This document shows, one piece after another, positions 18,251 to 26,605 of a stretch of 54,043 nt of DNA. Source of the DNA: Hyphomicrobiales bacterium. GTDB lineage: Bacteria; Pseudomonadota; Alphaproteobacteria; Rhizobiales; Rhizobiaceae. The stretch's first letter is position 1. Every line of letters begins with the position of its first letter. A program made the translations under genes and the position numbers. The DNA lies in contig UCOA01000088.1 in assembly GCA_900474095.1 (NCBI GenBank), positions 1 to 54,043 of the forward strand, given 5' to 3'. The notes below the pieces were generated by a model that was given only the letters and a program-made list of their open reading frames with translations, was not told where the DNA came from and did not search any database.

Positions 18251-18298
18251 GCGTCTGTTTCGGAAAAGCGGACACCGGTTTTCCGACAAAACAGACGC
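18251..18298. repeat. Palindromic element between permease gene and patD
   Basis: A long inverted repeat: outer arms GCGTCTGTTT/AAACAGACGC (10 bp, perfect) and inner arms CGGAAAA/TTTTCCG (7 bp), separated by a 3-nt bulge on the right side and an 11-nt loop. Similar CGGTTTTCCG palindromes are common in Rhizobiales intergenic DNA (from memory). It could fold in the mRNA between the transporter and the dehydrogenase and change their relative expression. Confidence 0.75.
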
Positions 18299-18318
18299 CA
18301 AAAAAAGGGAGAACGGAC

Positions 18319-19746
18319 ATGGACACGCAATTGTTGATCGGATCGACATTCGAAACCGGAACCGAAGCGGAGGAACTGATCCTCAACCCACGAACCGGAG
18401 CCAAGATCCTAGACCTGCCGGAGGCCTCGCAGTCGCAGCTCGAGCGGGCCGTCGATGCTGCTGAGAAGGCCTTTGTCACCTGGTCGATGACGACGCCCGC
18501 AGAACGATCCGGCTATCTCCTGAAGATCGCCGATGCGATCGAGAAGGACGCCGATGCCTTTGCGGCCCTCGAAGCGCTGAACTGCGGCAAGCCGATCAAT
18601 GCCGTGCGCAACGACGAGCTGCCGGCGATCATAGACTGCTGGCGTTTCTTTGCGGGCGCCATCCGTTCGCTGCATGCCACTGTCGCCGGCGAATACCTGC
18701 CGGGTCATACCTCGATGATCCGCCGCGATCCCGTCGGCATCATCGGCTCGATCGCGCCGTGGAACTATCCGCTGATGATGATGGCCTGGAAACTGGCGCC
18801 GGCGATTGCCGGCGGCAATACCGTCGTCTTCAAGCCATCCGAGCAGACGCCGCTGACCGCATTGAAGATGGCGCGGCTGCTCGCCGGTATCCTGCCGGAA
18901 GGTGTCGTCAATGTCATACTCGGGCGCGGCGACACGGTGGGCAACACCCTGATCAACCATCCGAAGATCGGCATGGTCTCGATCACCGGCGATATCGCCA
19001 CCGGCAAGAAGGTGCTGCAGGCCGCCGCCAAGACCGTCAAGCGTACCCATCTCGAACTCGGCGGCAAGGCGCCCGTCATCGTCTACGACGACGCCGATCT
19101 CGAAGCCGTCGTGGGCGGCATCCGCACGTTCGGCTACTACAATGCCGGCCAGGACTGCACCGCCGCCTGCCGCATCTACGCCCAGGACGGCATCTACGAG
19201 AAACTCGTCGCCGATCTCACCAACGCCGTCTCGACGATCAAGTACAATCTTGCCGACGACACCGAAAACGAAATCGGCCCGCTGATTTCCAAGCGCCAGC
19301 GCGACCGGGTGGCAAGCTTCGTCGAGCGCGCCTCCGAACAAAAGCATATCGAGATCACCACCGGTGGCAATCTCGGTAGCAAGGACGGCTTCTTCTTCCA
19401 GCCGACTGTCGTTGCCGGTGCCACGCAGGAAGATGAGATCGTTCGACGCGAAGTCTTCGGCCCCGTCGTCTCCGTTACCCGCTTCACCGGTAACGACCAG
19501 GCTGTCACCTGGGCGAACGATAGCGACTACGGCCTTGCCTCCTCCGTCTGGACCAAGGATATCTCTAAGGCGATGAAGGCCGCGTCCCGCCTGCAATATG
19601 GCTGCACCTGGATCAACACCCATTTCATGCTGACCAATGAAATGCCGCATGGGGGCGTCAAGCAGTCGGGCTACGGCAAGGACATGTCGATCTATGCGCT
19701 GGAGGACTACACTGCCGTGCGCCACGTGATGATCAATCACGGGTGA
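18319..19746 (+). CDS. patD: Gamma-aminobutyraldehyde dehydrogenase
   Basis: A 475-residue NAD-dependent aldehyde dehydrogenase that oxidises 4-aminobutanal (from putrescine) to GABA. Long blocks match what I remember of E. coli Pat[16 protein letters not shown] (about 124-138), [24 protein letters not shown] and [14 protein letters not shown]. Catalytic Cys280 and Glu246 (LELGGK) are both present, with Asn149 in the PWN motif. It follows the putrescine-type transporter in the same operon direction, so uptake and oxidation are linked. The amine transaminase or oxidase that would make the aldehyde is not adjacent; the flavin amine oxidase at 39380-40696 is a distant candidate only. Confidence 0.92.
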   Translation: MDTQLLIGSTFETGTEAEELILNPRTGAKILDLPEASQSQLERAVDAAEKAFVTWSMTTPAERSGYLLKIADAIEKDADAFAALEALNCGKPINAVRNDELPAIIDCWRFFAGAIRSLHATVAGEYLPGHTSMIRRDPVGIIGSIAPWNYPLMMMAWKLAPAIAGGNTVVFKPSEQTPLTALKMARLLAGILPEGVVNVILGRGDTVGNTLINHPKIGMVSITGDIATGKKVLQAAAKTVKRTHLELGGKAPVIVYDDADLEAVVGGIRTFGYYNAGQDCTAACRIYAQDGIYEKLVADLTNAVSTIKYNLADDTENEIGPLISKRQRDRVASFVERASEQKHIEITTGGNLGSKDGFFFQPTVVAGATQEDEIVRREVFGPVVSVTRFTGNDQAVTWANDSDYGLASSVWTKDISKAMKAASRLQYGCTWINTHFMLTNEMPHGGVKQSGYGKDMSIYALEDYTAVRHVMINHG

Positions 19747-19798
19747 CAACCGCGCTACCCCCAACATCGCCGTGACTGCGGCTCTGTTTCCCCGACAA

Positions 19799-19825
19799 GG
19801 CCGCGCCTCGAAAGCGCGGTCTTTT
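19799..19825 (+). terminator. Rho-independent terminator after patD
   Basis: An 8-bp GC-rich stem GGCCGCGC/GCGCGGTC with a 7-nt loop, followed directly by TTTT, lies 53 nt after the patD stop. It separates the putrescine operon from the iron-regulated operon. Confidence 0.8.
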
Positions 19826-19901
19826 CGCGTTTTACATTAACCAGCGGATAGACTTGCAAGTTTCACCAAAATGTTGCGGAAATCCCACACGCACCAAAAC
19901 A

Positions 19902-19916
19902 TGAGTAACAGAGTCA
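19902..19916 (+). promoter_or_regulatory. Iron-responsive operator (RirA-type, TGA-N9-TCA)
   Basis: The 15-bp sequence TGAGTAACAGAGTCA matches the rhizobial IRO consensus TGA-N9-TCA, bound by RirA when iron is plentiful. It lies 50 nt upstream of the GTG start chosen for the siderophore receptor, in the expected promoter zone. A short motif like this can occur by chance, but its position before an iron-uptake operon is strong context. Confidence 0.7.
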
Positions 19917-19966
19917 GGCATTTTCACTTTTCCGCGAAAATAATCTTGATAGAAGGAGTCATCTTT

Positions 19967-22186
19967 GTGACCCCGCCTCCTGTCCAGAAAGTGCATGACA
20001 TGCCTCAGCTTCGCCACACCACCCGGTCCACCGTCCGCTTCGCCCTCGCAGGCACTTCGCTCTTCGCCTTGTCTCTGGCGGCCTTTGCCCAGGATGCGAC
20101 GCAGTCTGCGGCGAGTGACGGAGCGACGATGCTCGAAGCCCTGACCGTCACCGGTGGCAGCGGCGGCGTCATCACCGCCGATGGCTATGTCGGCACGAGC
20201 AGCGCCACCGGCGCCAAGGTCGACACGCCTTTCCTGCAGACGCCGCAATCGATCTCGTCGGTAACGGAACAGCAGCTGAAGGACCGCAACCCGCAGACCC
20301 TTCTCGACACTCTCGCCTATACGCCGGGTTCCCGCGTCGGCGCCTATGGTTTCGACCCGCGCTTCGATTCGTTCACTGTGCGGGGCTTCGACGTCACCTA
20401 TACCGGAGTGTTCCGCGACAACCTGCGTCAACCGGGCGCCAGCTCGTCGTTGTTCAAGAATGAGCCTTACGGGCTTGAAGGCGTCTCCATCCTGCGCGGC
20501 CCTTCGTCGGCGCTCTACGGCGCATCCGGCGCCGGCGGTCTCTTCAACCTGATCACCAAGCGTCCGACCGAAGTGCCGCTGCATGAACTGCAGCTGCAAT
20601 ACGGCACCGACAACCGTTATCAGGGGCAGTTCGATTTCTCGGGACCGGTCAACGAAACCGACCCGGTTTACTACCGCATGACCGGCCTTTTGCGCGACGC
20701 CGACACCGAGCAAGTGAGCGTTCCCGACGACCGCGCCTATATTGCCCCGGCCTTCACCTGGAAGCCGGACGAAGACACAAAACTGACGATTCTTGGCGAG
20801 TACTCGCGCACCAAGACCGGCGGCACTGCCGCTTATTACAACGATCCGCTGACCGGCGACGTGACGGATATTTTCGCCGGCAATCCAGATTTCAACGATT
20901 CTGAGCAGAAGCAGGCCCGTATCGGCTACGAATTCGAGCACCGTCTCAACGAGACGTTCACCTTCCGCCAGAACATGCGCGTTTCCACGCTGAATATCGA
21001 CACGGACTGGGCATTCGCCTATGCGCCGAATGCCCTCGATCCGACGCTGCTCGACAGCAGCGCCGGCACGTTCGACGAACGCCTGACGGCTTTCGTGATC
21101 GACAACCAGCTGGAAGCCCAGTTCGATACCGGCGCGCTGGACCACACATTGCTTGCAGGCATCGACTACACCAAGCTGCGCTTCCGTTCGCTGTCCGGTA
21201 CCGGCTTCACGCCGCCGCTCGATACGAACAATCCGACGGTAGGCCGGCCGACCGATCCGATCGACTACACCAGCCGCGTCGTGCAGGACCAGTGGCAGCT
21301 CGGCACCTATATGCAGGACCAGATCCGCTACGACGCCTGGACGTTGACGGCCGGCGCACGCTACGACTGGGTCTCGACCGACACGGACACGACCGACCTG
21401 ACCACGGACACCCTGAGCACGGTGTCCCAGAAGGACAAGGAATTTTCCGGCCGCATTGGCCTGACCTATGAGACCGACTTCGGCGTGGCGCCCTATATCA
21501 GCTATTCCACCGCCTTCGCACCGAATGCCGGCATCAACCGGGAAACCGACCAGCCGTTCAAGCCGACAGAGAGCGAACAGGAGGAAATCGGCGTTAAGTA
21601 TCTGCTGCCGAACAGCAATACGATGATCACCGCCGCGCTGTTCAATATCGACCAGAAGAACAGCCTCTATTACGAGGTGCTGGACCTGGGGAGCGGACCC
21701 GAGAATGTTCAGGTGCAGCGCGGCAAGGTGCGCTCCCGCGGCTTCGAGGTCGAGGCGAACACCAGCCTCGACAACGGTTTGTCGCTGGTCGCATCCTATA
21801 CCTACACCGACGCCAAGATCACCGACGGCCCGGCGGATACGGTCGGCAACTCCGTCTCCTCCGTGCCGCGCCACATGGCCTCGATCTGGGCGGACTACAC
21901 CTTGCCTGAGGATGGCATGGGCGCCGGCCTCGGATTTGGCGCCGGCGCCCGCTTCCTCGGATCGAGCTATGGCAACGACCAGAACACGACACGCAACTCC
22001 TCTCGCGTCCTGTTCGATGCCGCCGCCCACTATGACTTCGCAGCTCTCGACCAGAAATATGAAGGCCTGCGTCTGCAGGTGAACGCCACGAATGTCTTCG
22101 ATCGGCGCGACGCGGTTTGCTCGGCAGGTTTCTGCTACCGCGACCAAGGCCGCGCCGTGATCGGCACGTTGAAATACAGCTGGTGA
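19967..22186 (+). CDS. TonB-dependent siderophore receptor (hydroxamate type)
   Basis: An outer-membrane receptor of 739 residues. After a signal peptide ending SLAAFAQ comes a TonB-box-like segment (LEALTVTG), the plug domain (FLQTPQSISSVTEQQLKDRN, LDTLAYTPG, RGFDV) with the family motif ILRGPSSALYGASGAGGLFNL, and a 22-strand barrel ending in KYSW. I chose GTG 19967 because GAAGGAG sits 8 nt upstream; ATG 20000 is the alternative, and the ATG at 19871 overlaps the operator zone. It is first in an operon with FhuF- and FhuP-like genes, an order that I recall from the ferrioxamine/ferrichrome locus of Sinorhizobium meliloti. Ferrichrome- or ferrioxamine-type hydroxamates are therefore likely ligands. 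Iron repression via the RirA-type box is expected. Confidence 0.88.
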   Translation: MTPPPVQKVHDMPQLRHTTRSTVRFALAGTSLFALSLAAFAQDATQSAASDGATMLEALTVTGGSGGVITADGYVGTSSATGAKVDTPFLQTPQSISSVTEQQLKDRNPQTLLDTLAYTPGSRVGAYGFDPRFDSFTVRGFDVTYTGVFRDNLRQPGASSSLFKNEPYGLEGVSILRGPSSALYGASGAGGLFNLITKRPTEVPLHELQLQYGTDNRYQGQFDFSGPVNETDPVYYRMTGLLRDADTEQVSVPDDRAYIAPAFTWKPDEDTKLTILGEYSRTKTGGTAAYYNDPLTGDVTDIFAGNPDFNDSEQKQARIGYEFEHRLNETFTFRQNMRVSTLNIDTDWAFAYAPNALDPTLLDSSAGTFDERLTAFVIDNQLEAQFDTGALDHTLLAGIDYTKLRFRSLSGTGFTPPLDTNNPTVGRPTDPIDYTSRVVQDQWQLGTYMQDQIRYDAWTLTAGARYDWVSTDTDTTDLTTDTLSTVSQKDKEFSGRIGLTYETDFGVAPYISYSTAFAPNAGINRETDQPFKPTESEQEEIGVKYLLPNSNTMITAALFNIDQKNSLYYEVLDLGSGPENVQVQRGKVRSRGFEVEANTSLDNGLSLVASYTYTDAKITDGPADTVGNSVSSVPRHMASIWADYTLPEDGMGAGLGFGAGARFLGSSYGNDQNTTRNSSRVLFDAAAHYDFAALDQKYEGLRLQVNATNVFDRRDAVCSAGFCYRDQGRAVIGTLKYSW

Positions 22187-22190
22187 GACA

Positions 22191-22955
22191 TTGACCGTCG
22201 CTGTCAACCACGAGGACAAAGCCGCATTCGGGCCAGCCGGCCTGAAGGCGGTCTTTGCCGGCGAGCATGCCTGGTGCGGCGAGAAGATGATGCTCTCCGC
22301 GGAGCTCGACGACGCCATTCCGCTGACGGACTTCTTCGGCTCCGGCGGTTTTTCCGCGGCTCTCGATGCCTATGCCGCGGCCCATGGCGGCACTGACCGG
22401 CGCGCGGTCGCCTCCATGTGGTCGCTCTACTATTTTTCGATCCTGACGATCCCCTACATCGTTGCGCGTCGGGCCGACTGCGCGTTGCCGATCGCTATGC
22501 AAAACATGACGATAGCCCTTGCCGAAGACGGATTGCCTCGAGCGCTCGGGCTTGCCCGGGGAGGCGACTGGAGCGAAGGCCAAAACGACGACCTCCTTGC
22601 CTTCGTGGTACCCCTGGTGACCCAGCATATCTCGGAAGTCGTCGCGCAGCTGAAGGCGCAGGGCGGTATTGCGCCGAAGCTCGCCTGGAACAACGCTGCC
22701 GTCTACATCGACTATGCTTTCAACGCGACGGATCGCGAGCGACCGGCCCATGGGGATGCCTGGGCCTCGCGGACGCTGTTCTCACAACCACAACTGCGCG
22801 ACGGCTCACCCAACCCCTTCCTCGGCTGCCTGCGCCACGAGGTCGAAGGCGGAGAGACCGTGTGCCGCCGCAAGGTCTGCTGCCTGCGCTACCTGCTGCC
22901 CGGGATTCCGAGCTGCGGCGAGCTCTGTGCCCTGCCCAACCAAAGAAAGCAATGA
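22191..22955 (+). CDS. fhuF: FhuF-like siderophore-iron reductase, variant Cys spacing
   Basis: A 254-residue protein resembling FhuF, a 2Fe-2S protein that releases iron from hydroxamate siderophores by reduction. The C-terminal cluster motif is CC-x10-C-x3-C (Cys230, Cys231, Cys242, Cys246), against CC-x10-C-x2-C in E. coli FhuF as I remember it. The rest, including MWSLYYFSILTIPYIVARR and LAWNNAAVYIDYAF, fits the family. The start is a TTG only 4 nt after the receptor stop, with a weak GGTGAG site, so translation is probably coupled. Its stop overlaps the start of the binding-protein gene. It is expected to act in the cytoplasm after siderophore import. Confidence 0.82.
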   Translation: MTVAVNHEDKAAFGPAGLKAVFAGEHAWCGEKMMLSAELDDAIPLTDFFGSGGFSAALDAYAAAHGGTDRRAVASMWSLYYFSILTIPYIVARRADCALPIAMQNMTIALAEDGLPRALGLARGGDWSEGQNDDLLAFVVPLVTQHISEVVAQLKAQGGIAPKLAWNNAAVYIDYAFNATDRERPAHGDAWASRTLFSQPQLRDGSPNPFLGCLRHEVEGGETVCRRKVCCLRYLLPGIPSCGELCALPNQRKQ

Positions 22956-24064
22956 TCGTGAAGCGCCTGTTTCTGCTGGCTCTCGGCCTATTTCTCGCCT
23001 TTGTCTCCGTGGCGAATGCGCAGGAGCGCTGGCCAATGACGCTCACCGATGGGATCGGCCGCCAGGTGACGATCAAGGCAAAGCCGAAGGCGATCCTGCT
23101 CGGCAGCGGCTTCAATCTCGTGGCGCTGTCGCTGATCCACCCGGATCCGGTCAGCCTGCTTGCCGGCTGGTCCGGCGACATGAAGGGCGACAATCCTGAA
23201 ATCTACAACGACTTCGCCGCGAAGTTTCCGGCCCTTGCCGACGTGCCGATTATCGGCGACGGCACCGGTGATGGCCTGTCCTTCGAAACCATCATGTCAC
23301 TGAAGGCAGACCTTGCCATCATGGCGAACTGGCAAGCCGATACCGAACTCGGCAGGCGGGCGATCGACTATCTCGAAACGACCGGCGTTCCGGTGTTCGT
23401 GGTGGATTTCAACAGCGATCCCTTGAAGAACACGCCCGGCAACATGCGCCTGCTTGGAAGAATCCTGGAACGCGAAGAACAGGCCAACGCCTTTGCCGAT
23501 TTCTACGAGGAGCACCTGAAGCGCATCACCGATCGCGTCGCGGCCCATCCCGAACCCGGCCCAACCGTGCTGATGGATGCCTTCCCCAACCCCGATCGCT
23601 GCTGTTACGCCTACGGCACCGGCGGCCTCGGAGAGTTCATCGGCATCACCGGCAGCCGCAACATCGCGAATAAGAACCTGCCACCCCAGGGTGGCATCGT
23701 GAGCAGCGAATATCTGATTGCCGCTGACCCGGAAGTCTATATCGCCACGGCATCACCGGGTGGCACCTATAGTGTCTTTTCCGTCGGCCCGGGCGTAACG
23801 GCAGAGGACGCGCGCAAGACGCTCGAAGACGCTGTGAAAAGTCCGGTACTCGCCAATCTCAAGGGCGTGCAAGCGGGTCGCGTGCATGGATTGTGGAATT
23901 TCTTCAACGCCGTGCCGCTGAACATTCTTGCTGCCGAGGCCCTTGCCCATTGGCTGCGGCCGGACATGTTTGCCGATGTCGATCCGGACAAGAGCATGAA
24001 GGAAATCAATGAACGGTTCGCTGCCGTTCCCTTCAACGACTCCTACTGGATAAGTCTGAAATGA
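22952..24064 (+). CDS. fhuP: Siderophore-binding periplasmic protein (FhuP/FepB-like)
   Basis: A 370-residue class III periplasmic binding protein with a Sec signal peptide (MIVKRLFLLALGL..., cleavage after ANA). The two-lobe pattern is visible: a first lobe with TLTDGIGRQVTIKAKPKAIL, and a second with PEVYIATASPGGTYSVFS and the C-terminal AGRVHGLWNFFN. It starts in an ATGA overlap with fhuF. No permease or ATPase gene for this binding protein lies in the window. In S. meliloti, hydroxamate siderophores use the haem permease/ATPase HmuUV encoded elsewhere, which could explain this. A Cys-Cys pair (DRCCYAYG) near the middle is unusual for the fold and could form a vicinal disulfide. Confidence 0.82.
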   Translation: MIVKRLFLLALGLFLAFVSVANAQERWPMTLTDGIGRQVTIKAKPKAILLGSGFNLVALSLIHPDPVSLLAGWSGDMKGDNPEIYNDFAAKFPALADVPIIGDGTGDGLSFETIMSLKADLAIMANWQADTELGRRAIDYLETTGVPVFVVDFNSDPLKNTPGNMRLLGRILEREEQANAFADFYEEHLKRITDRVAAHPEPGPTVLMDAFPNPDRCCYAYGTGGLGEFIGITGSRNIANKNLPPQGGIVSSEYLIAADPEVYIATASPGGTYSVFSVGPGVTAEDARKTLEDAVKSPVLANLKGVQAGRVHGLWNFFNAVPLNILAAEALAHWLRPDMFADVDPDKSMKEINERFAAVPFNDSYWISLK

Positions 24065-24065
24065 G

Positions 24066-24095
24066 AAAATGGCCGGATGCAAATCCGGCCATTTT
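24066..24095. terminator. Bidirectional terminator, fhuP / yciF-like
   Basis: A perfect 13-bp stem AAAATGGCCGGAT/ATCCGGCCATTTT with a 4-nt loop. It has A and T tracts on both sides, so it can stop transcription of both convergent genes. It begins 2 nt after the fhuP stop. Confidence 0.9.
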
Positions 24096-24106
24096 GACGA
24101 CGTCGG

Positions 24107-24607
24107 TTACGCGGCTTTCTTGAGAGCTGTCGCATTGACCGAAGTCTCGGCCAATGCCGTCAGGTCGTGATCGGTCTTGCCTTCCTGCTGCAGCGTTTCA
24201 TCGAGCAGCTTGACCGCATCCTTGAGGCCGAGCATCGCCGCCCAGGTCTTCAGCGCACCGTAGCGGGCCATTTCATAATGCTCGACCGCCTGCGCCGCAG
24301 CCAGGAGACCGGCATCCAGCGCCGGCGAGTTCTTGAATTCATCGAGAATTTCCTCGCCTTCCTCGATGAGCCCGTCAATGGCTGGGCAGGTCTTGCCGAC
24401 GGCACGCTTACCGAAGATCTCGAACACCTGCTGCAGGCGTTCGACCTGACCTTCGGTTTCGTCGCGATGTTTTTCGAAAGCGGCCTTGAGCTTAGGATTC
24501 TGGGCACCCTTGGCCATTTTCGGCAGAGCCTTCAGAATCTTGCGTTCGGCGTAATACAGATCCTTCAACAGGTCGTGGAACAGGTCTTCCAGGGCTTTTT
24601 CTGCCAT
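24107..24607 (-). CDS. Ferritin-like DUF892 protein (YciE/YciF family)
   Basis: A 166-residue all-helical protein of the DUF892 family, which adopts a ferritin-like four-helix bundle. The N-terminal helix LEDLFHDLLKDLYYAERKIL and the second pair with KHRDETEGQVERL and AVEHYEMARYG carry the Glu/His residues that form a di-metal site in this fold. Family members are induced by osmotic and oxidative stress; the biochemical role is unknown. It is transcribed alone and is convergent with the siderophore operon. Confidence 0.88.
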   Translation of the reverse strand: MAEKALEDLFHDLLKDLYYAERKILKALPKMAKGAQNPKLKAAFEKHRDETEGQVERLQQVFEIFGKRAVGKTCPAIDGLIEEGEEILDEFKNSPALDAGLLAAAQAVEHYEMARYGALKTWAAMLGLKDAVKLLDETLQQEGKTDHDLTALAETSVNATALKKAA

Positions 24608-24768
24608 TGGTTTCTTCCTTTTTGCGTGATTACCAGGTGTCGGGGGCGACCTGCAGGAAACGGGTTACCACGCCCTTTGTTCCGCCTTTTATGACAATCG
24701 CCGCCCTGCTCCGCACCCCGCTTCCCTCGTGCCGGTGCCCCGCCTATATAAAGAGGGGGAGGACTTTG

Positions 24769-25293
24769 ATGATTTGGATATTTCCTGCGCTTGCAGGCCT
24801 GTTGATTGTTTACTTTGCGATGCGTTCATCGCGCTTCCAGCGTTTCGCGGAACCAGCACTCAGTCTGATCATCGCAGTCGGACTGATCATCGCCTTCATC
24901 GTCTGGATCAGTGAAGGCGGCAATGCTCCCAACGCGGGGACCGATCAGAGCCGACAGCAGATCCAACCGGCGCTAACGCCGGAGGACATCTCGGTTGAGG
25001 GACTGACGTTTACGCCCAATCGGCCGGAGACGAGCTATCGGGGGACCGGCACGGTCGTCAACAAAAGCGGCATCAATCTCGACTATTTCAGGCTGTCGGT
25101 GACGTTGGAGGATTGCCCGCAAAACCAGTGCAAGACGCTCGGCGAAGACACGGCTCTCATTCTGGCGCGCATTCCTGCGGGTCGGAGCCAGAGCTTCGAG
25201 ACCTACTTCACCTTCCCCAACCCCTACGGTGTTGAGCCGACGGCGCCAAAATGGTCGTACCGGGTCACCGAGGTGCGTGGACGGCTGCCCTGA
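24769..25293 (+). CDS. Small membrane-anchored protein of unknown function
   Basis: A 174-residue protein with two N-terminal membrane segments (IWIFPALAGLLIVYFA and LSLIIAVGLIIAFIVWI, about residues 2-50) and a soluble domain predicted in the periplasm. That domain, from about residue 65, looks like a beta-rich FxLxY/DUF2393-like module: DISVEGLTF, GTGTVVNKSGINLDYFRLSVTL, then AGRSQSFETYFTF. Two cysteines (EDCPQNQC) are 6 residues apart. GGGGGAGG is 6 nt before the ATG, which favours it over an earlier in-frame start. I do not recognise a specific function. The ABC transporter and Rieske genes around it give no clear hint. Confidence 0.7.
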   Translation: MIWIFPALAGLLIVYFAMRSSRFQRFAEPALSLIIAVGLIIAFIVWISEGGNAPNAGTDQSRQQIQPALTPEDISVEGLTFTPNRPETSYRGTGTVVNKSGINLDYFRLSVTLEDCPQNQCKTLGEDTALILARIPAGRSQSFETYFTFPNPYGVEPTAPKWSYRVTEVRGRLP

Positions 25294-25303
25294 AACCGGG
25301 GCG

Positions 25304-26539
25304 TCAGTTCGCGCGGCTGATCTCGTCCAGATACCAGTTGATGTAGCGCAGCTCATTTTGCTCCATCGGCGCGATCGGGCCGGGCACGAAATAATGCGAG
25401 CGGACACCGCGAGACGTGTGTTCGATAATCGCCTTGTCCTCGTCGGTGGTCACTGTCCAGAGCCAGGCCAGCTTGGCTAGATCATAATCCCTGCCCTCCT
25501 CGGCCTCGCCATTGACGAGCCAGATCAGTTCCATCTCGCAAGCCTCGGGGCCCTTCGGAATGAAGCGGTAGATCATGCCATGGTCGGGATAGCAGACGAG
25601 GAACGAGGTGCCACCGAGATGGACGGACGTGACACCGCCATCGAACTCCGTGAAGCGGCCCATCAGGGTGCTGAGCGGCGCACCGTCCTGGCTGCCGGTC
25701 TTGACGCCGTCATAAAGCGCATAGCGAAACGCATGAATGGTTTCCTTGCCGTTCGCCGACGTCTGCCAGTGATCGCCGGAGCCGACCTCTATGCCGAGCG
25801 CGCAGGTGCGCTCCTCCATCGCCGCGTTCAGCGCCTCGATCATGTGCAGCGGCTGTTCGAGCGCATGGGTCTGCGAATATTCCGGATGCGCCGGGCCGCA
25901 ATGGTAGCACTCCACATAGTTTTCCACCGCCAGCTTCCAGTTGGCGTCGACCGGATAGCTCTGCCGATGCGCCACCTTCGCCTGCCCCCAGCCATATTGG
26001 CCGCAGGTGGCATGCAGCAGATTTTCGACTTCGGTGAAATCGAGTGGGTTCTCGGCAAAGGAGATGAAAATCAGCCCTTCGACCACACGGACGTGCAGCG
26101 TCTTCAGTCCATGGTCCTCCCGCTTGAAATCCTTTGGCATAAGCCGGGCGGCCTTCAAGCTCCCGTCATTGCCGTAGGTCCAGGCATGGTACGGACAGAC
26201 GAAGACGCGGGCATTGCCCTTGTCCCTGGTGCAGACCTCGGCGCCGCGATGACGGCAGACGTTGAGCAGCGCATGCACCGTGCCGTCCGCATGGCGCGTG
26301 ACGATCACCTGCTCGGACGCCATGCGAAAAACTTCGAAATCATTGACATTCGGAATGACGCTCTCATGCGCGACGCAATGCCAGTGGCGGCGGAACACGC
26401 GCTCCAGATCCCGCTCATAAATTTCCGGGTCTATGTAGAACGGACGCGCAAGGCCGTGTCCCGGCTTGTGCGCGGCGACGAACTGGTCGACGCGGTCGGC
26501 GGATGGTGCCGCAGTGATCTTGGTATCAGGTGCGAGCAT
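25304..26539 (-). CDS. Rieske non-haem iron oxygenase, quaternary-amine demethylase type
   Basis: A 411-residue alpha-subunit-type oxygenase. The Rieske 2Fe-2S motif is C95-R-H97 ... C115-x2-H118. The mononuclear iron site is in ENYVECYHCGPAHPE (His213, His218), with a probable Asp368 near TTDEDKAIIE. The overall pattern fits Rieske demethylases such as stachydrine demethylase (Stc2) and glycine betaine demethylase (GbcA), which oxidatively remove a methyl group. GGAGGA is well placed before the ATG. It is last in a minus-strand cluster behind two DMGDH-like flavoproteins. No dedicated reductase gene (GbcB-like) is adjacent. The exact substrate, glycine betaine, proline betaine or another methylated amine, is not decidable here. 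Confidence 0.87.
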   Translation of the reverse strand: MLAPDTKITAAPSADRVDQFVAAHKPGHGLARPFYIDPEIYERDLERVFRRHWHCVAHESVIPNVNDFEVFRMASEQVIVTRHADGTVHALLNVCRHRGAEVCTRDKGNARVFVCPYHAWTYGNDGSLKAARLMPKDFKREDHGLKTLHVRVVEGLIFISFAENPLDFTEVENLLHATCGQYGWGQAKVAHRQSYPVDANWKLAVENYVECYHCGPAHPEYSQTHALEQPLHMIEALNAAMEERTCALGIEVGSGDHWQTSANGKETIHAFRYALYDGVKTGSQDGAPLSTLMGRFTEFDGGVTSVHLGGTSFLVCYPDHGMIYRFIPKGPEACEMELIWLVNGEAEEGRDYDLAKLAWLWTVTTDEDKAIIEHTSRGVRSHYFVPGPIAPMEQNELRYINWYLDEISRAN

Positions 26540-26605
26540 GGAAGTTCCTCCAAGCCGAAGAGCGCATGGCGCTAATCCCGGCAGACGCTGGTGTATCCCG
26601 CATCA

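Noticed and set aside
19832-22318. 828-codon minus-strand ORF opposite the TonB receptor
   Set aside because: It lies over the receptor gene and the terminator, has no recognisable motif, and arises from codon bias in GC-rich DNA.
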